From: Sporodiniella umbellata
Taxonomy: Eukaryota > Mucoromycota > Mucoromycetes > Mucorales > Rhizopodaceae
Length of the DNA stretch: 64,000 nucleotides
Reading direction: 5' to 3'
Assembly (NCBI GenBank): GCA_025677835.1
Contig: JAIXMR010000001.1
Span: 310,001-374,000 of the forward strand
How positions within the stretch are numbered: position 1 is the stretch's first letter; every line of letters begins with the position of its first letter. The notes beneath the pieces are model-generated. The model was not told the DNA's origin. It saw only the letters and a program-made list of their open reading frames with translations, and made no database searches. The position numbers were made by a program, and so were the translations under genes. Below are positions 51,839-64,000 of this stretch, piece after piece.

Positions 51839-53220
51839 TTTTCGTGCACTGTATCTGAATTTGAAGTGGTTGTCGCGAATAACCATAATACCACCCATAT
51901 TCTGACTTGATATAAATCCATCCTGGGGTTATTTTTAAGCAAACAAACAAACCACAAAAAAGCAAATTTGTTATTATTGTTATTGTTATTATTATTGTTT
52001 TGCCGTTTTGGCTGGATTGTAGACTATGCATACGTACTGTAATCAAACTACATACAAAAACAAGTATAAACTGGATTCGTCTACTGTCGTCTGTCGCAGT
52101 AAGGAGTAATTGCCCCCTCCCTTTTCCCACCCCTTAAATTCTGTCGTCATCAAACATAACTCCAAGAAAAAAAAAGGTTCCTTAAATAGGTATGGAAAGG
52201 TTGTGTTTGGGCGAGAGATCAACAACCATAATCTGGTCCTTTTTACAAAAAAAAAAAAAAAAAAAAAAAAAAAAAGCCTTGTCTCACCCACAATTTGTTT
52301 ATGTAGATTTAGAAATACGGTGTAACACATGCGATTCTTTTTGGCGTGTGTAAGAGGAATGAACATCGGGTCTAGTAAATAGAAAGAGGTCGCGTTCTTA
52401 TTTTTCATTTTATTTTTGTGTTGTTGAACAATACAGTCGTTCATCGTGCGAGGGGAGTTTTAAAAAAAAAGGAAAGTTCTCTGTTATATACAAGTTTCGT
52501 CACAGGTAGATGACTTTATCCTCTGTACCTTTATTCTAACTGCATCTTTTTTTTCTGTTACAATTTAGTGAAATCCAACGCTTCTTTCTCTTTATCCGCT
52601 CCTGGCAACGGTAGCCAAGGTCATACAAGGGTCATTTCTCTGGGTACAAATAACAAGACCCTCCACAATTAGAAAGATAAGCTTTTTTTTTGGTTGTAAA
52701 ACGAGCTTGTATGCGCAAATATAAAATTTGCATTACTTTGGGTATTTTTTTTGTAATCCAAAAAAAAACGCGTTATTCGCGGATAAAATAGTATTAGCGA
52801 GGCTATGGATACTATACGAATATATCTAAATATATATATATATAGATATACATATTCAAGATCAGATCGATGCTTGTATTAAACTCATGTTGAGTGAGCT
52901 ACGTACTTTTTTGTATTAGCTTCGATTGTCATAAAAAAAAAAAAAAAAAAAAGAAAATAATAACAATACAAAAAAAGAAGTCAATTTATTTGAGGATGTT
53001 GCATACAATCACATACATTTTTTTTGTTTTTTTTAAAAAAAAAAAAAAATAAAGAAAAAAGAAAACGAGATTAATAAGAGAAAAAGGATAAAGCGTAGAG
53101 AGTATAATGTTTACTTGAAACCAGTACTGTAAACATTATGAGAAGGCGCTGCAAAGCCTTTTTTTTTTTTTTTTTGGGCAATAGTAAAAGACAGAGAAAG
53201 AGAGAAAGGGAGAGAGACGT
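51839..53220. other. intergenic, no gene seen
   Basis: Dense A/T homopolymers (A run 52248-52275, 52933-52952, T/A junction 53018-53049). It is the 3' flank of the bHLH gene. No supported ORF. Confidence 0.5.
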
Positions 53221-54232
53221 TTAGATTTGAAATCGATTACAGTCACCATAGAATTGCCTCATGCATTGTTCAGTGTTCATATAGCTTACTAAAAATAAAT
53301 AGAAAAAAAAAAAAGTGAGCTAAAATTGGGGGATCAAGTGTTTTAGACTTACAGTCATCTGAGGTAGTGTAAAGCGAGCCGAGCATATATGATTCTGTGG
53401 GGAAAAATGGCTGAGGATGATAAATGTTGATCAAGTTACTCATGTCGTCATGGGTGACACTCTGAGGGGAGGGAACAAAAGAAGGCTGGTCGCCAATAGT
53501 GGCTAATGACGTTTGAGAAAGACTGGGGCCAAGAGGGGAAGGAAGTGAGACAGGGGATTGATCAGTTTTGATCCTTTTTCTTTGGGCGGAATCTTGCCTG
53601 AACGATTTGGGTGTGAGTGGTGGCGAAAGCTGGTGCTCAGAGTTTTTTCTTTTGGTAGGCGCAGGTTCAGGTTGTACTTGTTTTAAGGCCTCTGCTGACA
53701 ATTGAGCTTGTTTCTTGAGTTTCTCGTTCTCTAATCTCAACTGCTCAATCTCTGCTTTATAAACAGCTTCGCGTTCTAGAGCGGATGTGACTATACAAAG
53801 TACGTTAAAAACAAAGGATGAAACACATTGTGCCCTGGGTTACCAAAGTCTAATGAGCTGGTCACAATCATTGCCTTACTCGGCCTGCGCTTGTTTTTAA
53901 TCGTAGGGAGCGCTTCGGCTAGCTCTTGGTATTTTGAGTTAAGAAATGTGCGCCTTTGGCGTTCTAATGCATTATGTGCTGAACGTCTGTCGTTATTGGC
54001 AGAGATATCGTTACTATTTATTGGTTAATGAATTGCGTTTAACAATTGTGAGATTAGGTTACCTCTCATCGATCGTTAGATTTGCAGACAATGTCATATC
54101 TAATAGAGTATCACAATTAATATTAAGAAAAAAAAAAAAATAGAGTTGCGATAAAGTACCAAAAAACTTGCTGTTGGTGTTGCGTAACGATTGATTGTTT
54201 GTAGTAGTAATTCTGAACTTGTCTGAAGACAT
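53221..54232 (-). CDS. basic helix-loop-helix transcription factor
   Basis: Exons 54232-54160, 54099-54063, 54013-53844, 53790-53353, 53288-53221; 261 aa. The bHLH domain (about 50-105) shows basic region RRSAHNALERQRRTFLNSKY, with His/Glu/Arg at E-box-contact positions (H-N-A-L-E-R-Q-R-R), helix 1 YQELAEALPTI, a loop NKRRPSKA and helix 2 MIVTSSLDFVTSALERE. It continues into a heptad-like AEIEQLRLENEKLKKQ segment (leucine-zipper extension). The rest is Pro/Ser-rich with SPPLTPK and SPLGPSLSQ, possible proline-directed phosphorylation sites, and a basic TKRKN/RKRIK patch. A class B, CACGTG-type binder is likely from the basic region (inference). Targets unknown. Confidence 0.88.
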
Positions 54233-55638
54233 TTTGATCTTTGATGATAATAATGTGTATGTGTATGTGTATGTGTATGTGTGTGTATGTGTATTTGTAT
54301 GGGAAGTGAAAAAAGATTCAAATAAGAAATGAGAAAGGGCAAGAGAAAGAGAAAAACGAAAGAAAGGGAAAAGAAGTAGGAAGACTTAAATATTTTTTTT
54401 TTTTATGCCTAATAATAATATTTTTCTATTATATATAATATATATGTACCAGATTTGCTCAAGAAGGAGACGGGGTGGATGTTCGATGAACAGTGATTGT
54501 ACGACAACCAAGCTTCTGTTATATACCTAAATGCTTTATTACAGCCGAAATGACTTAGGATTCCTTTTTTGGGTTTGATGTAACATAAAGCGATCTATCC
54601 ATTATAGCCAGCTATAGAAGCTTGACTGTTGAACAAGATCCCTGGCTCTCTTTTTATCTTTGGTGACATCAAAGATACACAAACTAAGGAGAGGGTAAAA
54701 GGGGAGGATAAAGAAGAGTGCCAAAATAAAACAGAAATTGCTCTTCTATACGATGGTCTGTTTCTTGTATACAGTAGCTTGCTTTATCATTCACTAACTC
54801 CTTTTATGCAGTTCGTCGCCCTTCGGATGCACAGGTCAAATGACTCTTTAATATGCAACTAACACGAACCCCATATGGGGAAGCCTAGAATTATTTGGGC
54901 TGCTTTCTCACACACGCACATCCATCTACACGCCATGTCTATTTAGAAGCATACAGAAGCCCATTACACTTTCTTTCTCTTATTGTCGTTGTCAATCTGT
55001 TTCACGGCGATAGGGGGAAGTCTTCTGAATAGAATGTCTGTGTCTTTATACAAATCGAACGTCATTCGTTTTACGCCAAAACAAACAAGATTCATCATCA
55101 TAACAAAACCTATCTTCGATTTAAGGCTAAAGCCCCTCCCCCCAGTCCTCTCTCTTTACGCTCGCTTAGACTTTCAGCTATCAAGAAGCTACTGAGCCCA
55201 AAACAAAAGAGTCCTCTCTTGATACTTTGTTTTTGGGGCCTGGACAGCTCAATAGTGCTATCATTATTGTTTCTAACACATCCTCCAAAAACAAAACTTT
55301 AAACTCTATACTCCTTTGGTAACAGTTGTATGAAAGATAGGAGGTGGGGGGGGGAAACGCTCGAGTGTTTCTCCCCCAAAAAAAGTAACATAGATTCACT
55401 TTCTTTTTTTGGGGGAATGGCTTTTGAGTAAATGCATTGAAAGTTCATCCAATCGCAGAAAATTTCAAAAAAAAAAAAAAAGAACGACAAATTTGGAAAA
55501 TAAGCTTTCAAAGAACCTTTTTTTTTTTTTATATGTATAATACGATGCATGATCAGTTTACGTTTTCTTTATGTTAGTCTAAAAATAGGTGAAAGAAAGT
55601 GCGTGCGTGGGTTGGAAGTCTGTTAATAACCTATTTCA
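54233..55638. other. intergenic, bHLH promoter and SWR1 3' flank
   Basis: A GTGTAT simple repeat (about 54256-54300) lies just upstream of the bHLH start. A pyrimidine/purine-rich stretch and two poly(T/A) runs lie near 55390-55530. No supported gene. Confidence 0.5.
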
Positions 55639-58600
55639 TCATGGCAATCCACCAAAACCAAGGTTGATACCAAACATTTCCCTTTCCCAAAATCGGAGCA
55701 TGTACTGATCCACATGGCCGACTTCTGTTTGCATCTCTTCCTCTTCTTCGGTATCGGGTGTAGACGTCCTGGAGTTCAACTCAAAGTCCTCATCGTCCAA
55801 ATTTATTTCTTTTTGCGCCATCTTGGCTGCCTCTGCGTCATTTTCATCCCCTTCTGCTTCCAACATCGCCTGCTCATAATCCACAGGCGCCCTACTCTTG
55901 GCCCCCAAGACTTCTGGCAGGTCTTGCCACCAATTGTTCTTGTGAAAAAATTCATCTGTAAAATCGCCCTCTTGGATTACCACATTATCCAACATCCTAA
56001 GTTCGGTTCACGATGGGTTGTTAGTGAGTAAAAAAAAAAAAAAAAAAAAAAGGGACTTACCTCTTTTGATTGGCCTTCTTGAAGATGTTTTCCTCAATGG
56101 TAAACTCCGTAACAAAGCGATAGATATGAACATCTCGTGTTTGCCCAATTCGGTGAGCCCTGTCCTGGCATTGTTTGTCCTACGCCCGATAATTTTTTTT
56201 TTTTTTTTTTTTTTTTTTTCGATTAATCTAGATTGTATACAAAAAAAATAGTAGTAGTGGTAGGCTTACCATAGATGGATTCCAGTCCAAGTCATAGAAG
56301 ATCACTGTATCTGCGCCTGTCAAGTTGATACCAAGCCCACCACTTCGAGTAGATAGGATAAAACACAGAATACGCTTATCGTTATTAAAGTGTTCGGTCA
56401 AGACCTGGCGCTGTTCGACTTTAGTAGCACCGTCGAGGCGTAGATAGCGATGACCATGTATGTTGAGAAAGGTTTCTAGTATATCTAATACACGCGTCAT
56501 CTGCGTAAAGATCAGCGCTCGATGGCCGCCTGCTGCCAATGTCTTGAGCAACTTGTCTAGTTTTTGAAGTTTGCCACAGTCGTATTGAATCAGCCGTTTG
56601 TCTGGAAAGGCAATCGACAGCCTGGACTGTATTGGGTGAAAGATGTCGTTTTCTACCGTCTGTGTCTTTTCAAACGCCATCTTGACCTCAGCGCGCTGCA
56701 CACGAGGGAGTGACCGAACCAACGCTTTGGGAGTTACACAGCCAAACTGTTCCAAAATATCCAAATGGTTCTGAATGCGACGTCTGTAACCTTGTACTGC
56801 TTGATCGACTGCGTGGGGGCGCTGCATGTAGAGTCGTGGGGAACCAGAAAACAGGAGACGACGCTGGGTGGCTGTAGCTGTCTGCAAAAGCCTGACAAGA
56901 TCTGCTCCATACACAGGTCGCTGTTCGCATCGCAATCGGTTCACATAGCGTATCGACTCCCACCGCTCCACCGTCTGAATTTGCTTCTGCCTCTCGCGAT
57001 ACTGTGTGTACTTTTGAATGTCCTGGTAATCGAGCGAGACCATCCCTCGGGATTCCGTCATGGCCACAGACCGCTTGCGTTCATCCAGAGCGACCTGGAT
57101 AGGGTCAGTGGCTGCCAAACGAGCTCGTTCTTCAGTAGCCTGTCGCGTCAGCTGCCATATATCCGCAGATTGCAAAATCAAGTTAAGAAAGAACAGGTTC
57201 ACCCTTTCCATAGCTGGTGGCTCAATCGAAAACTTGCGACGAATAAAGGATTCGAGGTCGCTCCCTTGGCTCTGAACTTGATCGTCCATGGCAAAACTAG
57301 TCAAGATAGGTCGTTCTTCAAACAGGTCTGGGTGGTTACATACTTTGCGTAGTTGCATCAGACAATGAATGATGTTTAGAAAACTGCCACTGGCAAGAGT
57401 CTCCTTGGTCTTGGTCCGTCCCATAAAATCATCATACAAAAATCGCTGTCGCTGGGAGAGTTTACAGTAAATGACATGCTCGTGCTTTTCAGGCATCTGT
57501 TTCTCCACGTCCCGCTTGATGCGTCGCAAGAGATAGGGACGGAGTACGGTGTGAAGCTTTTGGATGGCCGCACGCGACTCTTCGTTCATCCCCTGTTGGC
57601 CTTCAATCATGCGATCGACGGGATGGGAGAACCATTCTTGAAACTCCTTTAGGTTGGCAAAGCCCACAGGCATATCCTGGGAAACACCGTTAGGCATGAG
57701 AAAATAAAGGAGAGACCAGAGCTCCATCAGGTTGTTCTGGAGAGGGGTTCCTGTCAAGAGCAGACGCCGATGGGCATTGAAGTTCAACAACACCTGCCAT
57801 CGCTGGGATCGGAAGTTTTTGATATGGTGCGCTTCGTCCAAGATAAGGTACTGCCAGGCTCTTCTCCTGAATATCGTTTGGTCCTGTAGAACGAGTTGAT
57901 AAGAGGTGATACAGACGTGAAAGGCATTGTTTTTGTACCACCCTGAGCGCTTTTCTTTTCGCTCTTTGGGCGAGCCATAGTATGTCATGATCTTGAATCC
58001 AGGCAGCCATTTCTTGAACTCCATCTCCCAGTTCAGAATCACACTCGTTGGCACGACAATCAAGTGAGGACCCCACACTTGTTTTTCACAGGCCAAATAG
58101 GCCAGTAACGCAATGGTCTGAATCGTCTTGCCGAGACCCATTTCGTCTGCAAGAATCCCGTTAAGTTTGTTGTGGTATAAGCTGGCAAGCCAATCAAGGC
58201 CAATATGTTGGTATTCACGCAATTCGCCACGTAAAAGAAAGGGTATCTTGGTATATACTTTGCTAGTCGAAAGCGTGTTACCCGTAGGCTGTATCTTTCT
58301 AGCAGATCGACGGCTTCGAACGGATGTTTCAGAAGGGGAAGGGGATGGATGCGGGGTTTCGTCTACGGGGGTTTCTAGGGGTATATTATTATTATTATTA
58401 TCATCATCATTATCATCTATCGACATCGAATCATCGATTGAGGGGCTATGGGCTGTGCTTTCTCTCCAGCCGTACTTCTTGCGAAGCTCTTCTACCGAGA
58501 GTTCTGCATCCAAGTTAAGCCCATGAAGCTCTTCTGCATCGTCTTCGCTTTGGCTGTCGAGCTCTAGAGGCAGGTCCAGCTCTTCATCTGAATTGGGCTC

Positions 58601-60021
58601 AAACTCCTCTTCTGCTTTGGGCGAGTAGTCGTTGGCATGTTCTGGAGATGTTTTGTATTTCAAAGCTTCAGCCGACACATCCTGATCGCTCTCCAGTCCC
58701 TGAAGCTCCTCTTCCTCCTCAGACGTCTCCTCGTCCTGTTTGTTTCCATGATCCCTTGGATCGTCGAGGTCTTTTGTTGGATGGCCGTCATCCCTAAGAT
58801 TGCTCAGCTCCTCTTTTCGTACGCCTAGCATCTGATGCGAATGTTCTAGAATCCGCTCCAGATGGCGCCTGCCTTCTTTCGCCTGGGCTTCTTTCGCCAG
58901 CTCTTTTTCTCTTGCCTCGCATACTTTTTCTACCAACTTCCATTTCTTTTTTACCTCCTGGGCTGTCATTTTGGCTAGACGCATGGTGCGGCGTGTTTCT
59001 TCTTTTTGTGCACGATCACCCTGGGTGCGAATGTTATCCCAATACCTTTCGACCGCACGGGCGCATTTTCGAGCGGCTGTTCTTCTGTATTTTGTATTGA
59101 CCGCAAACAGTTTGGCTGAAGACTGAACGTGGGACAGGAGTGCGTCATGGTGAGCAGGCGAGGGTCGATAGGTAGGCTGGGGCCGTCTCTGGGCTATCGT
59201 CTGAAGGTGTGTAGTGAACCCTCCTTGGGACTCTAATCGGTCGAGTCGGACACGAATTGCTCGTTCTTTTTCAATCCACCGGTCACGTTCTTCGATCGTG
59301 ACCTCTTCTTCCTCCGCCAAAGTGACAAACGTAGACAGGTAGTCGCCTAGATTTTTGTATTGCTTGATCAATCGACGTGTGCCCGTGCCTGAACGGATAC
59401 GAATGTAATGGCTGGCTGGCTCAGACGATGAAGAATGAAAGATGCTTTCGAGAAGCTGTACCGTGTTGGTCCCTTTAATTTTTGTATGTGCTAATTCCCA
59501 TAGGCTGTAGTCTTCTATAAACTATGGAAAAGAAGGCAAAGGTTTCAATTGGAGACTTTTCTATCAAGCGTTTTCTTTTTTTGTAATACCTTTTGATATA
59601 TCAGATCGTTGGTATAATTCGTTTTGGGATCAAAATCAAGCATGCTCTGAAACATTTCGAGATGATAAAGCTGTTTGATATTGTTTTGATGATGGCTCAA
59701 TACTTGGTTGATCTCTCTCTGTCGAAAACTGATGGCTTCATTTCTTTTTTGGTCCAATTCAGTCTTGGGCTTTTTCAACAGTTTCTCTTGAGCATGTTTG
59801 ATCCACTGACGCGATTCCACTCGTTTACGTTTTGGCTCGTGAGATGGGATGATTTCAGTTTTGTTTCGGGTGCGTCGGGAACCTTCAATAATGTTTTGTC
59901 GACTAAGATCGCCATCGGTATCAAAAAGAGAATGGACTGTGGCTTCTGCTTTCTTTGGGCTTCGCTTTGATTTCAGTGAAGCATGTTTCGAACCTTTTTG
60001 AAAAAAAATATAAGTAGACAT
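55639..60021 (-). CDS. SWR1: Swr1 ATPase of the SWR1 chromatin-remodelling complex
   Basis: Snf2-family ATPase that replaces H2A with H2A.Z in nucleosomes. Exons 60021-59590, 59521-56270, 56179-56061, 55996-55639; 1386 aa (yeast Swr1 1514). Seen: an HSA domain binding actin/Arp4 (about 270-350, [20 protein letters not shown]), an acidic linker, helicase motifs I ([17 protein letters not shown], about 600) and II (DEAHH, about 708), TGTPLQNN, a long insert between the two ATPase lobes typical of the Ino80/Swr1 class, and lobe 2 ([18 protein letters not shown] about 1150, [19 protein letters not shown]). An alternative start is ATG CCA AAT AAA near 60060, spliced into GSKHA, instead of MSTYI at 60021. 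All core motifs are intact. Confidence 0.95.
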
Positions 60022-60133
60022 ACGTAAATCGTGATGAAATGGAACCTTTATTTGGCATGTCGCTGAAGTTGCTTGATTTTTTTCTGTACTAATGAAAAGC
60101 CCAAGAGAGAAAAATAAAGCGTAACAAAAACAG

Positions 60134-60205
60134 GACGATTTTTTTTTTTTTTTTTTTTTTTTTTAGTGTAGATATTAAGCAGTTTTATTACTTTTTTTTT
60201 TATGG

Positions 60206-60239
<34 letters not shown>

Positions 60240-60255
60240 GAAAAAAAAAAAAAAG
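60134..60255. repeat. cluster of T and A runs between PHD and SWR1 genes
   Basis: Consecutive T (about 24), T (12) and A (23 and 14) runs, separated by short AT-rich spacers, within the intergenic gap. Confidence 0.8.
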
Positions 60256-60295
60256 GGCAAGAAGATAGATAAAAGAATAAATTAATATAACGTTG

Positions 60296-61480
60296 CTATG
60301 GATCAGTTGTGTTTAATTCGTTGTCAAAGTTAGTAAAGCTCAACCAGTCTAGTTCGGATAGTGGAGAGGAGGGGATGTTGGACAAAGATTGCGGTTCGGA
60401 AGCGGCAGAATCCATCAGGCCGTTATCAGATAGTAATAAGGAAGGGATGTCTGTTGTATTATACCAGTCCACTGAATTGAATTCTGAATCCCAACCGGAC
60501 GTATGCTCTTCCATAAAGGCATGAAAAGCATCATCGGTCAGGATAGAGCCAAAGTCAAGGACGTCCTCTTCTTCAGAGGGCTGGAGAGGAGGGGAAGACT
60601 CTTCAGCTGCCTGGATGGATTCCTTTTCAGATTGGGAACATCGCGGGCAGGTATAGTTCTCTTCTTTGACTGGCTCTACACATGTTGCATGTAGCCAGGT
60701 ATGACAGGCGGAGCACTCTACCATCATTGCTCCCTTTCTCTTTTCATTCTGACAGATACAGTTTATCTTATTTAGCGGACACCTTTCAAGATGATACGTG
60801 AGACCATTCCTTGTCTTGTACTTTTTTCCACAGGGCTCACATTTAAATAGCCGGGTGTGTTTGATGTTGGGTAAAGGTGGTTTTCGGGGTGAGGCGTGCG
60901 GAGACGGTAGGGGCTCATGCGGGTTGATACGGCGGCTTAGCAGTTTTAGCTCTTCGCTCGACATAGGCTCCGATTTATGAATAGAACCTATCGTCTTTCC
61001 GCCCATCGTAGGTCGAGAAGAACGAGTAAGTTCCGCTTGATGACTATTTGTAGTTGTGAACGTATGCGAAACCAGCTTTTTCATCGAACTTTGCTGGGGA
61101 GGGTCATGATCGTGATGAAAGATATGACGGTAATTTTCTTTAAGCGCTCGTTTTTTAGAGGCAGGTTCTGAAAATATAGATGGCTGGATATTTCTGTAAT
61201 TTCTTTTTGTGCCTCTTGTTTCTGGTGCTTCCTGAAATATAGTACTAATAAACAGAAAAGACAGAACAAAGAATTGTACAAATAGATAGAAAAATTAATG
61301 AAAGTTGGCCAAAAATAATACCAACAACAAAAAGCAAAGTAGATGTTGAAAAAAAAAAAAAATAGAAAACAGTTAGAAACCAAATGAGCTTAGGAAGTGA
61401 AGAATGACATTCACTAATTATGAGAAAAAAAAAAAAAAAGTAATTTACTTTGAACTGTCTTGTAAGCTCTTCATCTTCAC
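60296..61480 (-). CDS. C2H2-like plus PHD-finger protein (5' end unresolved)
   Basis: Exons 61480-61449 (begins inside a codon) and 61231-60296; 312 codons in the main exon including the stop. Seen: a basic N-terminal region (TKRNYRN, KKRALKENYRH), a C2H2-type finger FKCEPCGKKYKTRNGLTYHL, directly followed by a PHD finger (C-I-C...VECSACHTWLHATCV...YTCPRC) with the C4HC3 ligand order. The C-terminal third is acidic and Ser/Pro-rich, resembling an activation domain. Single C2H2 + PHD is seen in DPF/requiem-type proteins (two PHDs) and in fungal chromatin factors; here only one PHD is present. A conserved aromatic cage cannot be judged. The first exon is upstream of 61480 and I could not fix the start codon. 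Confidence 0.8.
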
Positions 61481-62150
61481 CTATTATAAATATATTTACA
61501 CACGCAAGGAAAGAATCAAAAGAGAAAAAAGAAAGTAAAAGGTGAGAAAAGGAAGGGAAAGGAAAAAGAAAAAAAAAAAAAAAAGGAAAGGAAAAAAGAC
61601 CGTAAATTGCTAGAAAATGAAACCTAACCTCATTTTCACTCCTAAAGAAGCTAGAGTCGGGTCGCCGAGAATCAATCGGAAATGTAGACTTGGAAAAAAA
61701 AAAAAATAATAATAATAATAATCCTGCTCATCAATTAATGTGCAACTTCAATAATCCGATAAGAGACAGGACAAATCAGTTTATGCACATTTTTTTTCTC
61801 AAGCCAGCAACAATTCAATGTCACGCATCCTAGCGAATGTATAAGCAAGTGTTTGTATGTCAGCCTTACAAATAAACAAACACCGGTAATGAACCTGCTT
61901 TGATTCTACAGTAATAAGGATTTTGAAGAAACAATGCATTCGTTTGTAAAACCCATACTCAAAAGCGCGCAGCACATGGGCATAGACATCAGCTTTCCCC
62001 AGAAAAAAAAAAAAAAAATAAGAGAAACAGGCCGATCTGCTCAGCTGCTTTAGTTGGCTTCAGGATCTTTTTCCCTCTACAGAGTCGTATGTAGCCGGTC
62101 GATCTATCTGAATTGTAATATTTGACAGCCTAGGGCTTACTAATCTAACT

Positions 62151-62192
<42 letters not shown>

Positions 62193-63118
62193 TTTTAGTT
62201 CTTGTGCAAATCGTCTATTCTTCGTGAGTCAATGAAGAAACCAGCCTGCGTGTTTTGACCTTTTTTTTTTTTTAAAAAAAAAAAAATTAAGCAACAATGA
62301 TGTATTAAAAGCGCTGTTCTCTAAATACAAAAATAGCTTTTGAAAGACATTTAATCAGTAACCTACTTTCTTGATATATGTTTGGCTTTACCCCAAGAAT
62401 TGAATTACCATTTTTATTTATTTATTTATTCTTTTCAAGGTTGTAAGATGTATGACAGTGTGTTAAATAAAGGAGAAGTGCGCTTTTTTTAGTTTGCTTT
62501 GTACTCCAACACAAACCTTCTAAACATGCTTTTGAGAAAGAAAAATAAACCGACCCAGTGGTAAATCAACCATAGCAGAGACAATGTCAAGCCAATGCAA
62601 AAAAACAAAAAAAAAAAACAAAAAACAAAACTTTTTCATTTGGGCAACTTTTTCTGGCTCAAAGCCATAAGTTTTTGTGCCACTGAGCAAGCGAAATGTG
62701 GTACAATTACCTTCTCATAATGTTCATTGTAGACTAACCCAGGCAAAGTCTCCTGTCTCTTTGGTTGTTTTCTCTTGGTAGACTTTTAGACCTGTGTATT
62801 CTTTTCTCTTTTTATGGCTGCTGACACTTAAAGCGGAGGGTTTTCTTTTATTAGTAGCCTGTTGCTCAATAGAAGTTTTAATCAATCTTGATTACAAACT
62901 TGGTGGTTTTTTTTTTTATAAGAAAAAAAAAGTGAAGGACACAATGTGCTATTGCTTTCTTTTATTCAGCATTGTATATCAACTCTCAATGTTTATAATC
63001 AAAGAAACTAAAAAAACTTATTTATGCAAAAAAAAAGGAAAAATCAGTGTAACTCACCTATATCAGTAACGGCTTTTGATTGGATATCTTTTATTTCCCT
63101 TGTTTTTTTTTTTTTCTA
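61481..63118. other. intergenic, PHD gene 5' region
   Basis: Contains the unresolved first exon of the PHD gene, a (CT)n run of about 19 units (62152-62189), and a T(n)A(n) junction (62262-62285). The ORF at 62794-63069 has no recognisable feature. Confidence 0.5.
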
Positions 63119-64000
63119 ATGGAATTTGATCAATGTCAACATGTGCTGAAGGCAATTGGTTCTTTCGACTATGTAGCAGCCAATAAACTTGTGTATAAGA
63201 TGAGTAAAGTAAGAGCCTTTCAAATTGCTTTTGTCAAAACACTGTTTTTAGTATATATATATATATATATTTTGCTAATAAATGCTTTTTTTTTTTTTGA
63301 TAGATATGGCCATCCATAGGCGGTATTTTTACGCGCCTTTGTCACTGTGAAAGTACATTTACACCACTTCAATTTTTGCGATCTCGATGGTTTGTGATGA
63401 GAAAGGATACGGTAAAGCAGTTCATCTCGCCTGCCTTTACTTATTTTTCGTTTTTTGGGGTTTTAGTCACTAGAAATTCTTTATCATAATCTTGCACTGG
63501 AGCTACCGAAAGAAATTTCTTTTATTGAGTCCAATTTATCGCTTGTTAGTACACTAAGAGAGCAACTAAAGTCGCTTTTGGAAGATTTGATACATCTATG
63601 TAACGTTCGGAAAGAAATGATCAATATGTAAAATTTCAATTTTATGCTGCTACAAGAAAGCTAAACCCTTTTCTAGATATCAATCTATTCTAGCACAATC
63701 CATCAAAGGAGACTTTAACGAGATATTGTCCGATCTAGAAGCAATCGAGAACAAAGTGAAAGAGTTGAAGCTTGAGAGGAATCTCCTCGTATTAGGCTTA
63801 GGTGTAGAAAAGGAGATCAAAGTGTTGACCATGCTGATCAAAGCAAGAAAGGCTATTACGGACTACGCTTTTCAAGATTCCTGTATCGCTCTCTATTCTA
63901 GCAAGCTAGATTTGTCTGAATGGAAACAAGTTTGTAAAGAGCAAGATTATCCTGAAGTAAGACCAGTTTACATACGACCAAGAGAAAAAACAAAGTGTAT
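63119..64000 (+). CDS. helical/coiled-coil protein of unknown family, 3' end outside window
   Basis: Exons 63119-63208, 63304-63411, 63467-63627, 63677 onward (either a donor at 63957 or reading on to the window end). At least 213 residues. The protein is highly helical, with heptad-like stretches such as IESNLSLVSTLREQLKSLLE and LSDLEAIENKVKELKLERN, and a Trp/Arg-rich segment LQFLRSRWFVMRK. No signal peptide or membrane segment. I do not recognise the family. It could be a subunit of a structural complex (kinetochore, vesicle tether or similar), but the sequence does not show which. The start is the first ATG giving a clean 30-codon first exon; a longer in-frame extension upstream is T-rich and less likely. 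Confidence 0.75.

Noticed and set aside
56765..57352. Plus-strand ORF of 195 aa
   Set aside because: Antisense to the conserved Swr1 helicase exon. No domain.

Overview
This window is nuclear DNA of a filamentous fungus, most likely an early-diverging Mucoromycota species (Mucorales-like). The reasons are AT-rich DNA with dense A/T homopolymers, many small introns of about 40-70 nt with GT..AG ends, and the protein set: a Gup1 MBOAT protein, an Ufo1-like F-box/WD40/UIM protein, Swr1, a class 3 lipase of the Rhizomucor type, and a BRWD/PHIP-type protein that yeasts lack. No prokaryotic, viral or plasmid signal was seen. Exon boundaries are mine, from splice signals, reading phase and remembered family conservation. 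Unless stated, summed exon lengths are divisible by three.

Layout. 1-2361: intergenic, with one copy (A) of a 0.95 kb dispersed repeat. 2362-6605: Lin1/CD2BP2-like protein without a GYF domain (+), homogentisate 1,2-dioxygenase (-), Sgt2/SGTA co-chaperone (-). 8220-16845: a large imperfect inverted repeat whose arms (about 2.6 and 2.5 kb) each carry a small secreted-protein gene pointing outward, with GUP1 in the spacer. 18697-19147: RPS28. 19148-23300: about 4 kb with no gene I can support. 23301-25825: a class 3 lipase (+) and a Cys-rich membrane protein (-), converging on a poly(T) tract. 27271-41202: BRWD-like chromatin reader (+), dipeptidyl aminopeptidase (-), universal stress protein (+), F-box/WD40/UIM protein (-). 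44760-47764: a GLI-type zinc-finger factor with a very long polyQ tract. 47935-51838: a second inverted repeat enclosing copy B of the dispersed repeat. 53221-54232: bHLH factor (-). 55639-61480: Swr1 ATPase (-) and a C2H2+PHD protein (-). 63119-64000: 5' part of an unrecognised helical protein (+).

The genes do not form a pathway cluster. They are housekeeping and regulatory genes: tyrosine catabolism (HGD), protein quality control (SGT2, F-box protein), secretory-pathway peptidase, chromatin (BRWD, Swr1, PHD protein), transcription factors and translation (RPS28). The most unusual material is the palindrome with GUP1 at its centre and two secreted-protein paralogues. In that palindrome sequence identity breaks sharply inside the paralogous coding sequence. 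Also notable are a possible 2-nt microexon in SGT2, the loss of the GYF domain and of the lipase catalytic Asp, recurrent T(n)A(n) palindromes, and a motif shared by two convergent gene junctions.
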